Positions 18,593-27,322 of a stretch of DNA of 64,000 bases are shown in pieces. The translations under genes and the position numbers were made by a program. Below the pieces are notes generated by a model. That model had not been told where the DNA came from. It was given only the letters and a program-made list of their open reading frames with translations, and searched no databases. The stretch's first letter is position 1. Each line of letters starts with the position of its first letter. This stretch comes from Paraburkholderia azotifigens (GTDB lineage Bacteria; Pseudomonadota; Gammaproteobacteria; Burkholderiales; Burkholderiaceae), in the NCBI RefSeq assembly GCF_007995085.1, contig NZ_VOQS01000005.1, positions 2,046,001 to 2,110,000 of the forward strand. Reading direction: 5' to 3'.

Positions 18593-19474
18593 TCAGACGT
18601 TGGCCGCGAGTTCCGCACGCAACGTGCGCAGCGTCTCGTGTGCGTGCTCGAGCTGTTCGACGAGCGCGCTCGAGGCCGGCGTAATGGGCATGCGCACTTC
18701 ATTGGCGATGCGGCCTTCGATCGACAGCATTGCCTTGATCGCCGACGGATTGGGCGCCGCGAACAATAGCCTGAGAACCGGCTTCAGCTGCCCGAAAACC
18801 CGGCGCGCCGTCTGCTCTTCTTGCGCCTGCATCAGCGACTGAATCTCGACGAGCAGATCCGCGCAGACATGCGCGCTCGCGAGAATGCCGCCGTGGCCGC
18901 CCGTCGCGAGGCAATCGAGGAAAGCCTCGTCCGTGCCGCACAGCACGTTGATGGGCAGTTTGCAGAGCGCGTCGAAGTGGCGGCTCGCACATGCCTTGAT
19001 GGCCACGATGTTGTCGCGTTCGGCGAGCCGCCCGACCGTCTCCGGATCGATCAATACGCCTGTTCGGTGCGGTACGTCGTAGAGCACGATGGGCCGTTCG
19101 GTTTCGCGCGCGATCTGTTCGAAATGCCATGCGATACCTGCCTGGTCGGGGCAGACGTACGCGGGCGCCGAGACGAGGAAGCCTGCCACGTCCCATCGTT
19201 CGAAGCGCCGGATCTCGTGCACGAATTCGCGCGTATCCATCCCGCCGACACCGACCAGCACGGGCAAGCGACCATCGACGACGTCGCTGATGGCCTGCAG
19301 AACCGTCACGCGCTCGATGTCGGAGAGCAGCGCAGCTTCGCCCGTCGTGCCTAGCGCGACGATGCCGGCAATGCCCGTGCGTGCGTAATGATCGGTCAGC
19401 GCCTGCAGCGCTTCGATATCGACTTCACCTGAACGGAACGGTGTGACGAGTGGAAGCCAGATTCCCGAGTACAT
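18593..19474 (-). CDS. Dihydrodipicolinate synthase-family aldolase
   Basis: A 293-residue class I aldolase/lyase of the DapA family. It keeps the catalytic set: GTTGE with T43/T44, Y132 in LYDVP and the Schiff-base Lys K160 in VAIKA. Length is normal for DapA. The gene lies outside a lysine operon and next to a small unknown gene, so it may be a catabolic relative (keto-deoxy sugar or hydroxyproline lyase type) instead of the biosynthetic enzyme. I cannot decide from the active-site residues alone. Confidence 0.87.
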   Translation of the reverse strand: MYSGIWLPLVTPFRSGEVDIEALQALTDHYARTGIAGIVALGTTGEAALLSDIERVTVLQAISDVVDGRLPVLVGVGGMDTREFVHEIRRFERWDVAGFLVSAPAYVCPDQAGIAWHFEQIARETERPIVLYDVPHRTGVLIDPETVGRLAERDNIVAIKACASRHFDALCKLPINVLCGTDEAFLDCLATGGHGGILASAHVCADLLVEIQSLMQAQEEQTARRVFGQLKPVLRLLFAAPNPSAIKAMLSIEGRIANEVRMPITPASSALVEQLEHAHETLRTLRAELAANV

Positions 19475-19487
19475 GTCTTCGCTCCTC

Positions 19488-19814
19488 CTAGCTGCCGATT
19501 CGTGAGATCTTGCCGATCGTCGCTTCGGTCATCGTGGCAATCAGCATGTGAAGCGTGAAATCCAGGTCTTCAGGTGCGATGTTGAAATACACGCAACCCT
19601 TGTCGCGCAACATCTGCGTGTGCGAAATGTAGACGCCGAGCGGGGAATGGAAGAGCGTCGCGAGATGGGTGCGAAGCGTGTCGGGCGAGGTGCCCGCGAG
19701 AAAAACTTCGAGTTGAACGCGGCGTGCGCGCAGCGGAATGACGTTGGACGGGACTTGCGCTGCCGGGATGTCGGGGACGAAGTCCCGAAACGCGAGAGAT
19801 TGTGCGGAGCCCAT
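19488..19814 (-). CDS. Conserved small protein of unknown function
   Basis: The protein has 108 residues from the ATG at 19814. The frame is open to 19955, but codons 19815-19955 use A/T-ending codons far more often than the rest, so the shorter start is preferred. The body (VQLEVFLAGTSPDTLRTHLA and PEDLDFTLHMLIATM) is ordered and amphipathic, possibly ACT-like in pattern, but no family is recognised. It lies 13 bp upstream of the DapA-family gene and is likely in the same operon. It is divergent from flhD. Confidence 0.55.
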   Translation of the reverse strand: MGSAQSLAFRDFVPDIPAAQVPSNVIPLRARRVQLEVFLAGTSPDTLRTHLATLFHSPLGVYISHTQMLRDKGCVYFNIAPEDLDFTLHMLIATMTEATIGKISRIGS

Positions 19815-20159
19815 TGCTTTGATTGCCTTGTGAGGCGGTTGTCGAGATGGAGCTAGCGTAGTGCGATTCGCATAAAGGTAGTGTAAAAAACGCGCGATCT
19901 CGTCGGACATGCGGTAGTTCATTCGCAATTGCTTACCAGGTTTGAGCCGTAACATTCAAACCGGAATAAGGCCAATTTATTTCGCATTGAACGCGCTGAA
20001 AATCGGAAATGATTTCTTATTTAAAATTAATTCCGTTCCATTGAAGTCTTCGTTAAAAACAAATGGCTGCTCTGGAAGTCTGTTCATACAATTCGCTCAA
20101 TAGCCGCTCACGCAGTTCGAGCGATAAGCCGGAATGCATCAGGTACTTCGGAGCTAAAC

Positions 20160-20480
20160 ATGGACCGTAGCAGCGAAGTGATCGAACAAATCCGCGAAAT
20201 CAATCTGTCGTACATCATGCTTGCGCAACGGATGCTCCGCGAAGACAAAGCGGTCGGCATGTTCCGGTTGGGTCTCTCGTCGCAAGTGGCCGAAATTCTC
20301 GCCGGGCTGTCGCTCGCGCAGATCGTCAAGCTGGCAGGTTCCGAGCAGCTTCTTTGTTCTTTCCGCTTCAACGACCAGGCAATCCTGTCGGCCCTGACGC
20401 ATACCTCGAAGCATGCAGAAGTGGCCGCCACGCACGCCGCCCTCCTGCTGGCCGGCCAGCCCGCAACGCAATTCGGTTGA
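20160..20480 (+). CDS. flhD: Flagellar transcriptional activator FlhD
   Basis: A 106-residue FlhD with the family's helical core (EVIEQIREINLSYIMLAQRM) and the segment FRLGLSSQVAEILAGLSLAQ. FlhD forms the FlhD4C2 complex that switches on class II flagellar operons with sigma-70 RNA polymerase. GGAGC lies 6 bp before the ATG. The upstream region (19956-20159) is markedly AT-rich, as usual for flhD promoters. flhC begins 14 bp downstream. Confidence 0.95.
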   Translation: MDRSSEVIEQIREINLSYIMLAQRMLREDKAVGMFRLGLSSQVAEILAGLSLAQIVKLAGSEQLLCSFRFNDQAILSALTHTSKHAEVAATHAALLLAGQPATQFG

Positions 20481-20494
20481 ACGAGAGGCCTCAC

Positions 20495-21157
20495 ATGTCG
20501 AAGAAAAGCCTCAGCGAAGATGCACAGGAAGTGTTCCGCGCGATCGCGCTAATTGAACTGGGCGCGCGCATGCAGGTACTGGAGAGCGAACTGACGCTCT
20601 CGCGCGATCGCATGATCCGTCTGTATCGCGAAGTGAAGGGTGTCTCTCCGCCCAAGGGCATGCTGCCGTTCTCGGCGGACTGGTACACGACGTGGCTCGC
20701 GAACATTCACGCTTCGCTGTTCTACAACACGTACCGTTTTCTGCGGGACGAAGCGCATTGCTCACATCTGGACGCGCTGACCAAGGGCTACCGCCTGTAT
20801 CTCGAACATTGCCACCACAACCAGACGGAACCTGTGCTCGACCTGACGCGCGCGTGGACGCTGGTGCGTTTCTTCGATGCCGACATCCTGCAACTGACGC
20901 CTTGCTGCCGTTGCAGCGGCAAGTTCATCGCCCACAAGCACGACTTGCAGCACAACGTCGTGTGCGATGCGTGCCAGCCGCCGTCGCGCGCCGGCAAGAC
21001 GAAGAAGGCCGCTGCCGCGAAACGCGACGCGCAACCGCAGATCGTCGAAGTGAGTCCCGCCGCCAACGACGTCGAAACCGTTGAGACGGTCGCACTTGTC
21101 GAGACTATGGCTGCCGTTGCACCTGGCGTCTTCGAGGAAGCCGTATTGGCAGCGTGA
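20495..21157 (+). CDS. flhC: Flagellar transcriptional activator FlhC
   Basis: A 220-residue FlhC, the DNA-contacting partner of FlhD. The zinc-site cysteines are visible as C137/C138, C140, C157 and C160. The start at 20495 gives the normal N-terminus (MSKKSLSEDAQEVFRAI). After the zinc domain it has a roughly 55-residue Ala/Val/Glu-rich tail, longer than in enteric FlhC. motA, motB and cheA do not follow; the next gene is an unrelated monooxygenase on the other strand. This may be a second flhDC pair or one displaced from its usual locus. Confidence 0.95.
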   Translation: MSKKSLSEDAQEVFRAIALIELGARMQVLESELTLSRDRMIRLYREVKGVSPPKGMLPFSADWYTTWLANIHASLFYNTYRFLRDEAHCSHLDALTKGYRLYLEHCHHNQTEPVLDLTRAWTLVRFFDADILQLTPCCRCSGKFIAHKHDLQHNVVCDACQPPSRAGKTKKAAAAKRDAQPQIVEVSPAANDVETVETVALVETMAAVAPGVFEEAVLAA

Positions 21158-21177
21158 CGCCCGTCGTGTCCGTTCTT

Positions 21178-21483
21178 TCAGGCCACAAGCCTGTCGTCGC
21201 CATATTGGCGGACGACTTTCGCGATAACCACCCGGTAGCCGTCCAGCCAGCGCGTCTGCTTCGACTTCGCTTCGAGGTGTGCCGGATGGCTTATCAACTG
21301 CAGCAGCGCTTCTTCGGATTCCCAGTAGTAGATGTTCTGGATCAAACCCGAGTCGGCATTTTCCCAGCTCTCCTTGCGCAGATAGCCGGGAATCGCGCGC
21401 GCGATATCGGCGATCGACTGGTCGAGCCGATGGAATTCCTCGTCGTACAGACCGGCTTTGAAAATGAAGGCGGAAGAGTACAT
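21178..21483 (-). CDS. Antibiotic biosynthesis monooxygenase-like (ABM) protein
   Basis: A 101-residue protein with the ferredoxin-like ABM fold, seen in SAFIFKAGLYDEEFHRLD and the later YYWESEEALLQLISHPAHLEAK. Family members oxidise small aromatics or degrade heme, but many are uncharacterised. It starts 4 bp after the PaiB-like gene stop and is therefore co-transcribed with it. No heme-degradation Asn/Trp pattern is convincing. Confidence 0.8.
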   Translation of the reverse strand: MYSSAFIFKAGLYDEEFHRLDQSIADIARAIPGYLRKESWENADSGLIQNIYYWESEEALLQLISHPAHLEAKSKQTRWLDGYRVVIAKVVRQYGDDRLVA

Positions 21484-21487
21484 GGCG

Positions 21488-22126
21488 CTATTGCGCCTCG
21501 TCCATCAGCCGGGCAAGCATCGCATCGCCGATATGCGCGTTCTCACGTGCCTTCAGCGCTTCGCCGGCGCCTCGAATATCGCGCGCTTCCTTGTTCTGGC
21601 TCAGCTTGCTTTTGCCGACCAGCCGCGTGATCTCGATCTCCAGGCCGACGATCGATTTGAGCAGCGTGTCGATATAGTCCTTCGGCGCGTCGGCCATCTT
21701 CCACGGTTGCGGTTGTGACGCTTCGTGCGTGCGAGTCAGCCGGCCGACCACACCGCGCACGAACCGCTCGTCATCGCGAACCGTCACGCGCCCATAAGCG
21801 TGGACGACGATGTAATTCCAGGTCGGCACCTGCTTGTGCGCTTCGTGCTTGCTCGGATACCAGGTCGGGGAAATATAGGCGTCTCCCGCGCGAAAGACAG
21901 CCAGCACCTCGTCGCCGTTTGCGACATCCTGCCAGACGGGATTGGCCCGCGCGACATGCGCGTGCAGCACGCCCAGTTCGCCTTCACCCGCTGCCAGTTC
22001 GAACGGCAGGTGATTGGCATCCAGACCGCTTCTGCCATGTGTTATCAGCATGCCGAACGGATGTTGCGCAATGCTTGCGTGCAGGACTTCGATATCGGAT
22101 TCGTTGAAATGGTCGGGTACGTACAT
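21488..22126 (-). CDS. PaiB-like FMN-binding protein
   Basis: The protein has 212 residues from the ATG at 22126; the family begins with MYVPDHF, so the 18-codon extension upstream is unlikely. The split-barrel FMN-binding fold appears in PFGMLITHGRSGLDANHLPF, GDAYISPTWYPSKHE and the C-terminal GLEIEITRLVGKSKLSQNK. PaiB was described as a negative regulator in Bacillus; most members are probably flavin enzymes or pyridoxamine-phosphate-oxidase relatives. It is divergent from a MocR regulator, its likely controller. Confidence 0.87.
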   Translation of the reverse strand: MYVPDHFNESDIEVLHASIAQHPFGMLITHGRSGLDANHLPFELAAGEGELGVLHAHVARANPVWQDVANGDEVLAVFRAGDAYISPTWYPSKHEAHKQVPTWNYIVVHAYGRVTVRDDERFVRGVVGRLTRTHEASQPQPWKMADAPKDYIDTLLKSIVGLEIEITRLVGKSKLSQNKEARDIRGAGEALKARENAHIGDAMLARLMDEAQ

Positions 22127-22242
22127 GGCGATTCCACTTGCGTGCGGAGGTGCGGGAGGGTCAGCGATTCGAGGTGCCATTGTGGGCGGAAACTGGTTTA
22201 TGCTACAGATCCAGTTTGAACAATTTTTGGTGAACCGGAATC

Positions 22243-23775
22243 ATGGCGAGAACGGCCGGAATCGCGGAAATTCCGTCGATTGGCACCCTGGATCGCGCGG
22301 CGGGCAATCTGAGCCGTCAGGTCGCGCAGGCTTTGCGGGAAGCAGTGCGCAATGGCGATGTCCTGCCCGGCGATGCGTTGCCGTCCACACGCTTGCTGGC
22401 GGAATCGCTGCAGATCGCGCGCGGGACGGTCATCGAGGCCTATGAGCAGCTGATCGCCGAAGGTTTCCTGGAGTCGAAAGGGGGCGCCGGAACACGCGTT
22501 GCGCAGGCGCTCGCCGAGCCGCAACACACACGCGGACCACGCGTGCCGCCTGCGCCCCGCCGCCGGAACATCGTCCGGCCTGGTCTGCCTGAGCCGGCGG
22601 CGGCATTTGCGCAGATCGCGCGGGAGTTCAGACCGCTTCCGCCCGTGCCCTTTGCCATTTCCGTCCCTGTCGGCCTGACGGCGCCTGCCGACATCTGGCG
22701 CCGGCTCGGCAACCGGCTGCGTGCAAAAGGGCCCGGCGCGCCGGCCGGTTATACCGACCCGCTCGGCGCGTTACCGCTTCGCGAGGCGATTGCCGGCTAC
22801 GTCCGGAAGTCGCGCTCCGTGCGTTGCGAACCGGGTCAGGTCATCGTGACGAGCGGCACGCAGCAGGGTCTCTTTCTGGCGTGTCAGGTGTTGCTCGGTT
22901 CGCATGACCAGGCATGGGTGGAAAACCCCGCCTATCGCGGCGTGACAGCAATCCTGGAGAGTACGGGTCATCGCGATACGATGATTCGCGTACCCGTCGA
23001 CGCAGACGGCCTCGACGTCGAAGCCGGCATCCGGATGGCGCCTCGCGCGCGGGCCGCGTTCGTCACGCCGTCGCATCAGTATCCGTTGGGGATGCCGATG
23101 AGCATGGCCCGGAGAAGCGCTCTGCTCGCGTGGGCGCGGGCCAGCCACGCATGGGTGGTCGAGGACGACTACGACAGCGAATTGCGATACCAGGGCTATC
23201 CGTTTCCGTCGCTTCAGGGCCTGGATCCCGATCGGGTGATCTATCTCGGCACGTTCAGCAAGATTCTGTTTCCGTCGCTGCGGCTGGGTTATGTGATCGT
23301 GCCGGATGATCTCGTCGATGCATTCTGCGGTGCGCGCGTACTGATGGACCGCCATCCGCCCAACGCCGATCAGCACGTGCTGGCCGCTTTCATGGCCGAG
23401 GGTCATCTGGAACGGCACATTCGCAAGGTTCGCAATGTGTACTTCGATCATCGCGAGCAGTTGATCGAGAAGCTCGCTACGCTGCTTCCCGGCAAAGTGG
23501 CGTGGGTGGAGCCGGGCGATCAGGGCATGCATCTCGTCCTATGGCTCGCGAAAGGCATCGACGACCGGAAAGTCGTCGAGTTGGCGGCGCAAGCGGGAGT
23601 CGCGGTGCGTGCGGTGTCGCCGATGTTTGCGCCGGGAACCGCGCGTCCCGGTCTGATTCTGGGATTCGGAGGATTCAGCAGCGCGCAGATGAACGCGGCG
23701 TTGCAACGCCTTGCGGCGGTTATCGTCGAAGCGTCGGCTTCGGTGCGTCGAAGCTTGCGGCGACGTGCGCCGTGA
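22243..23775 (+). CDS. MocR/PdxR-type regulator with aminotransferase domain
   Basis: A 510-residue fusion of a GntR-type winged HTH (about residues 15-85; QVAQALREAVRNGDVLPG, STRLLAESLQIARGTVIEAY) and a fold-type I aminotransferase domain (about 140-490). The PLP Lys is in GTFSKILFPSLRLGY, and VVEDDYDSELRYQG is the cofactor Asp region. MocR proteins sense PLP or amino compounds. The PaiB-like/ABM operon starts 116 bp away on the other strand and is the probable target. A PLP-related role is suggested because PaiB shares the PNPOx fold, but this is inference. Confidence 0.9.
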   Translation: MARTAGIAEIPSIGTLDRAAGNLSRQVAQALREAVRNGDVLPGDALPSTRLLAESLQIARGTVIEAYEQLIAEGFLESKGGAGTRVAQALAEPQHTRGPRVPPAPRRRNIVRPGLPEPAAAFAQIAREFRPLPPVPFAISVPVGLTAPADIWRRLGNRLRAKGPGAPAGYTDPLGALPLREAIAGYVRKSRSVRCEPGQVIVTSGTQQGLFLACQVLLGSHDQAWVENPAYRGVTAILESTGHRDTMIRVPVDADGLDVEAGIRMAPRARAAFVTPSHQYPLGMPMSMARRSALLAWARASHAWVVEDDYDSELRYQGYPFPSLQGLDPDRVIYLGTFSKILFPSLRLGYVIVPDDLVDAFCGARVLMDRHPPNADQHVLAAFMAEGHLERHIRKVRNVYFDHREQLIEKLATLLPGKVAWVEPGDQGMHLVLWLAKGIDDRKVVELAAQAGVAVRAVSPMFAPGTARPGLILGFGGFSSAQMNAALQRLAAVIVEASASVRRSLRRRAP

Positions 23776-23840
23776 ATCAATGCGCGCGACTCAAAAAGCC
23801 CTGAATCTGCGAGCGCCGCTTTCTGACGCCCCCGACACGA

Positions 23841-24800
23841 TCACCGCGCGCGCCGCGCGAACGCGACGCCGTACACCGCGGTCCTGATGAGCGGCATCCT
23901 GTCGTCCGAAAGCTCGATTCCATCGACGAGGCTGGTCGGGAGGAACAGCAAATCTTTCTGCACCTCCCGGCTGTCGGCAAGAACCTTGTGCAGCGTCAGT
24001 ACGCCGAGATTCACGACTTGACGATGAGCGGGCCACGGCTGGCTTGGATCGTTGGTCTGGTCGCCGGGTTCGGCAAGCTGAGCCGTGAGATGGAATACGA
24101 CCGGCTGCTTTGCGATGCGCCACGGCAGGTCGTCGACAAGAAAATCGAGCGGTTGTCCGGCGGCCTCGTCGGCAGTCAGATAGGCGATTTCTTCCGGGGA
24201 CATGATGTACCGCACCGGCTGCCTGCGTCCGGCCTTGTCGACGAAGATAAAGGCGTTGAGGCCGTAGTACTGCTCGCTGGCAAAGCTCTTCGGCGTGCCT
24301 GCGGAATCGAACGACGCGGCCACGGTAGGATGGCTCGCGGCGAATACGTCCAGGCTGGTCGGCCTGGGTGCACCTTCGGGACTCTCGCTGATCGCCATTA
24401 GCAGATCGCGGAACCCTTCTCCCGTCGCCATCGGGAAGGTCTTTACCGCCAGCATCACGATGTCGACGTTGGCCCCGCCGGGTAGATGAAACTTGACGGC
24501 CATGCCCTTGATGTTGCCCGGGGCCGCGTCCGGGATGGCGGGAAAGCCGCCGTCGTTCGAAAAGCGCACGGTGAAGGGAATGCGCGTGCCATCGAATAGC
24601 GCGGCGCGGCTCCATGCCGCCGCCGCCGGCGTGGCCACGAAGCTGCCTTCGGCGACGATGCCTTTCGCGTGATTGACGCGGAAGCCCGGATGATTTCCGT
24701 AGATCTTATAGAAGATGTCGACGATCTGGTTTGCAAGCGGGCCATAGTCGTCGCCGGCTGCTGCCGTGGTTGACGGGCTTTGGGCCGGTGCATCGCTCAT
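23841..24800 (-). CDS. SrpA-like catalase-family peroxidase
   Basis: The protein has 319 residues from the ATG at 24800, supported by GGAGG at 24806-24810 (minus strand). It is a short catalase-core protein, about two thirds the length of a full catalase. The distal His appears in FRVNHAKGIVAEGSF, followed by the catalase-like FSNDGGFPAIPDAAPGNIKG and a proximal region near ALYGV-like VYGVAFARR at the end. Such SrpA-type heme proteins act as organic peroxidases. No export signal is visible. It is divergent from the next gene with nearly 500 bp between. Confidence 0.85.
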   Translation of the reverse strand: MSDAPAQSPSTTAAAGDDYGPLANQIVDIFYKIYGNHPGFRVNHAKGIVAEGSFVATPAAAAWSRAALFDGTRIPFTVRFSNDGGFPAIPDAAPGNIKGMAVKFHLPGGANVDIVMLAVKTFPMATGEGFRDLLMAISESPEGAPRPTSLDVFAASHPTVAASFDSAGTPKSFASEQYYGLNAFIFVDKAGRRQPVRYIMSPEEIAYLTADEAAGQPLDFLVDDLPWRIAKQPVVFHLTAQLAEPGDQTNDPSQPWPAHRQVVNLGVLTLHKVLADSREVQKDLLFLPTSLVDGIELSDDRMPLIRTAVYGVAFARRAR

Positions 24801-25294
24801 CGAAACCTCCGGATCAAATGAATGGGGTTTGCCGGAAATCGAACGCACCCTGAACTCTAGGCGCTCCCGCGACGAATTCGAATTTCCGGTACGGATAAAC
24901 AGTTATGAACCACAGGAAAAGATCAATGTGCGAAAAGGCTGGTGGTCCCTCGAACGCGGGAGGATGCGGGGCACTATTTTTGACACTCCAGGACAACCGA
25001 TGACTTCGGCTTCGAATAATGGAGCCCCCTTCGTTGCAATCGAGAGATATTTCGACGCAAACTCGGTGACGGATCCTGGGACTAACGGCCGGCTCGCGGA
25101 AAGAGCGCCCCGCGTTTCATGGGGTCGGTAATCATGCGGTAGCCGGAGCGGGTAACCATGAGAACGATCGTTCTAAGGTTGATCGTCGCTATCGCATGTG
25201 CAGGTCCGGCGCGGATGTTGGCTCGCAGCGCTCAATAGAGACGTCCAGCGTTCCTGGCAACGCGACAAGGTGGTCCTCAAGAACGGAGCAAGAC
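24801..25294. other. Long divergent intergenic region
   Basis: This 494-bp gap lies between the peroxidase and the MOSC/reductase fusion gene. It holds a perfect 14-bp palindrome at 25161-25174 and the fusion gene's ribosome binding site (CGGAG near 25284). Open frames inside it are short and not protein-like. Confidence 0.5.
25161..25174. promoter_or_regulatory. TetR-like palindromic operator candidate
   Basis: AGAACGATCGTTCT is a perfect 14-bp palindrome 120 bp upstream of the fusion gene start. Its form (GAACG-AT-CGTTC) is the kind bound by several TetR-family repressors. No TetR gene is present in the window, so the regulator would act in trans. Confidence 0.55.
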
Positions 25295-27061
25295 ATGGCT
25301 CGGCTACTGTCAGTGAATGTTGGACTTCCACGCGATGTCGAATGGAAAGGCCGCACGGTTCATACCGGCATCTGGAAGGAGCCGCTCAACAGGCGTTGCT
25401 GGGCGGCGCGGCTGAATCTGGACGGAGACGGGCAGGGCGATCTCGCTGGCCACGGGGGCGAGCATCGTGCCGTATTCGTCTACCAGACGGAATCGGCACG
25501 TTTCTGGAAGGAGCAGTTGCAGTGGCCTGACGTTGTCTATGGCCAATTCGGCGAGAACTTCACGGTTGAAGGCATGGCCGATAGCGACGTATGCATTGGC
25601 GACCGGTATCGAATCGGCGATGCGCTGTTTGAGGTGACGCAACCTCGGGTGACCTGCTACCGCGTGGGTATTCGCGTCAATGAGCCGCGTATGGCGGCTT
25701 TGCTGACATCGAGCGGGCGGCCGGGATTTTACTTTCGCGTGTTGAAGGAAGGTGAGGTCGGGGCAGGCGATGAAATCGTGAAGGTGGACGAAGCCGGCGA
25801 GCGTATGACGGTCACGGAGATCAATGCGCTACTGTATTCGCCGCATCATCCTCGCGACCGCCTCGAGCGGGCGCTCCGTATCGACGCGCTCTCGTCAGGG
25901 TGGAAGCGGTCGTTCGAGGCATTGTTGCGCGACTCCGTTACGGGCATGACGGGTGGCAACGCCGGACTCGCGCCCGCCTCCGCTAGCTATCCCGCCGCGC
26001 CCGGATTCCATCCACTCAAGGTCGTGTCGATTGTCGACGAGTCGGCGGACGTCGTCTCGTTCACGCTTCAGCGAGCGGACGGCCTGCCATTGCCGCTGGC
26101 GAAAGCCGGCCAGTATGTCGTGTTGCGTCTTTCGCAAGGCAGCGGAGAACGGCCGCTCTATCGCAGCTACTCGCTCTCCAATGGTCCGTCGGCGCTGGAA
26201 TACAGGATCAGTGTCAAGTTCGAAGAGGGTGGAGCAGCCGCCGCTTATCTGCGCGATCGCGTGCGTGCCGGTGATGTAATCGACGTCAGCACGCCCCGTG
26301 GAAGTTTCGTGCTATTGCAGGGCACGAGCCCCGTCGTCCTGCTCAGCGCGGGTATCGGCGCGACGCCCGTTCTCGCGATGCTGAATGCGCTGTCGTCGCA
26401 ACGCTCGACGCGGCAGATCTGGTGGCTGCACGCGGCTCGCGATGGGCAGCATCATCCCTTCGATGCCGAAGCGCGGCAGCTTGCGGATGCGCTTGCGCAT
26501 TGCCGTCGCTATGTCTGCTTCAGCAAGCCCGACGCCACGCGTGACAGGAAAGGTGAACAATACACAGAGACGGGGCATATTTCACAAGCGACGTTGGCGG
26601 GCGCCGGTATTCCGGCGGAAGCAGATGTATATCTTTGCGGACCGTCCCGCTTCATGGCCGATATGCAGACTGCACTGACGAATCTCGGATTTGCAAAAAG
26701 GCAAGTACACAGCGAAATATTCAGCGGCCTGGAGTCGATGAATCCGGGGATCGTCGGCAATACTATTCGTGCGCCGCATCTGCCGGAAAAGCACGGCGCT
26801 TCGGGTGCAGTCGTGTCTTTTGCGCGCAGCGGGATCAATGTGCACTGGGACGGTTCGGCTTATCAAAGCATCCTCGAACTGGCGGAAGCATGCGACGTCC
26901 CCGTGCGTTGGGCATGCCGCACGGGCGTGTGTCACAACTGCGAAAGCGGCTTGATCTCGGGGTCGGTAGCGTACGGTCCGGAGCCGCTCGACAAGCCCGC
27001 TAATGGCAACCTGCTCATCTGCTGCTCGCAACCTGTTGGTGACACGGTGATCGATCTTTGA
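25295..27061 (+). CDS. MOSC-ferredoxin reductase-2Fe2S fusion protein
   Basis: The protein has 588 residues from the ATG at 25295; upstream codons in the frame are not conserved-looking. Three parts are visible. A YiiM-like MOSC domain (about 1-215) has LAGHGGEHRAVFVYQ, FGENFTVEGM and C in PRVTCYRVG. A ferredoxin-NADP reductase module (about 232-480) has the FAD motif RPLYRSYSLSN and LLSAGIGATPVLAML for NAD(P). A C-terminal plant-type 2Fe-2S domain (about 500-588) has CRTGVCHNC and the fourth Cys near the end. The layout suggests a self-contained electron chain feeding a molybdenum- or N-oxide-related reaction. The substrate is unknown. Confidence 0.88.
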   Translation: MARLLSVNVGLPRDVEWKGRTVHTGIWKEPLNRRCWAARLNLDGDGQGDLAGHGGEHRAVFVYQTESARFWKEQLQWPDVVYGQFGENFTVEGMADSDVCIGDRYRIGDALFEVTQPRVTCYRVGIRVNEPRMAALLTSSGRPGFYFRVLKEGEVGAGDEIVKVDEAGERMTVTEINALLYSPHHPRDRLERALRIDALSSGWKRSFEALLRDSVTGMTGGNAGLAPASASYPAAPGFHPLKVVSIVDESADVVSFTLQRADGLPLPLAKAGQYVVLRLSQGSGERPLYRSYSLSNGPSALEYRISVKFEEGGAAAAYLRDRVRAGDVIDVSTPRGSFVLLQGTSPVVLLSAGIGATPVLAMLNALSSQRSTRQIWWLHAARDGQHHPFDAEARQLADALAHCRRYVCFSKPDATRDRKGEQYTETGHISQATLAGAGIPAEADVYLCGPSRFMADMQTALTNLGFAKRQVHSEIFSGLESMNPGIVGNTIRAPHLPEKHGASGAVVSFARSGINVHWDGSAYQSILELAEACDVPVRWACRTGVCHNCESGLISGSVAYGPEPLDKPANGNLLICCSQPVGDTVIDL

Positions 27062-27322
27062 GCGCGCGGTTGCAAGCCCGTTCGCTCAACCTTGGGCGAC
27101 GTCCATCCGTGAAGGCGCGCAAAGCTGATCAGAATCTCGCGCGTATTCCTGTTGCTCCGACAACCAGGTTGGCGGTCGTCGATGCAACACCCGAGTTGTT
27201 GATGAGCGGCTGCCGTTTATCTGACCGCTAGTGGTCTGGAACAACGAACCATGCGAAGTACCCTTGTTGACGTTATTCGTGTATGAGAGAACTGCGCCGA
27301 TCAGTCGATGGTGCTTGCTCAA

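Noticed and set aside
25158..25238. 26-codon frame with a signal-like start before the fusion gene
   Set aside because: It overlaps the palindrome at 25161 and has no conserved features; a leader peptide is possible but not supported.
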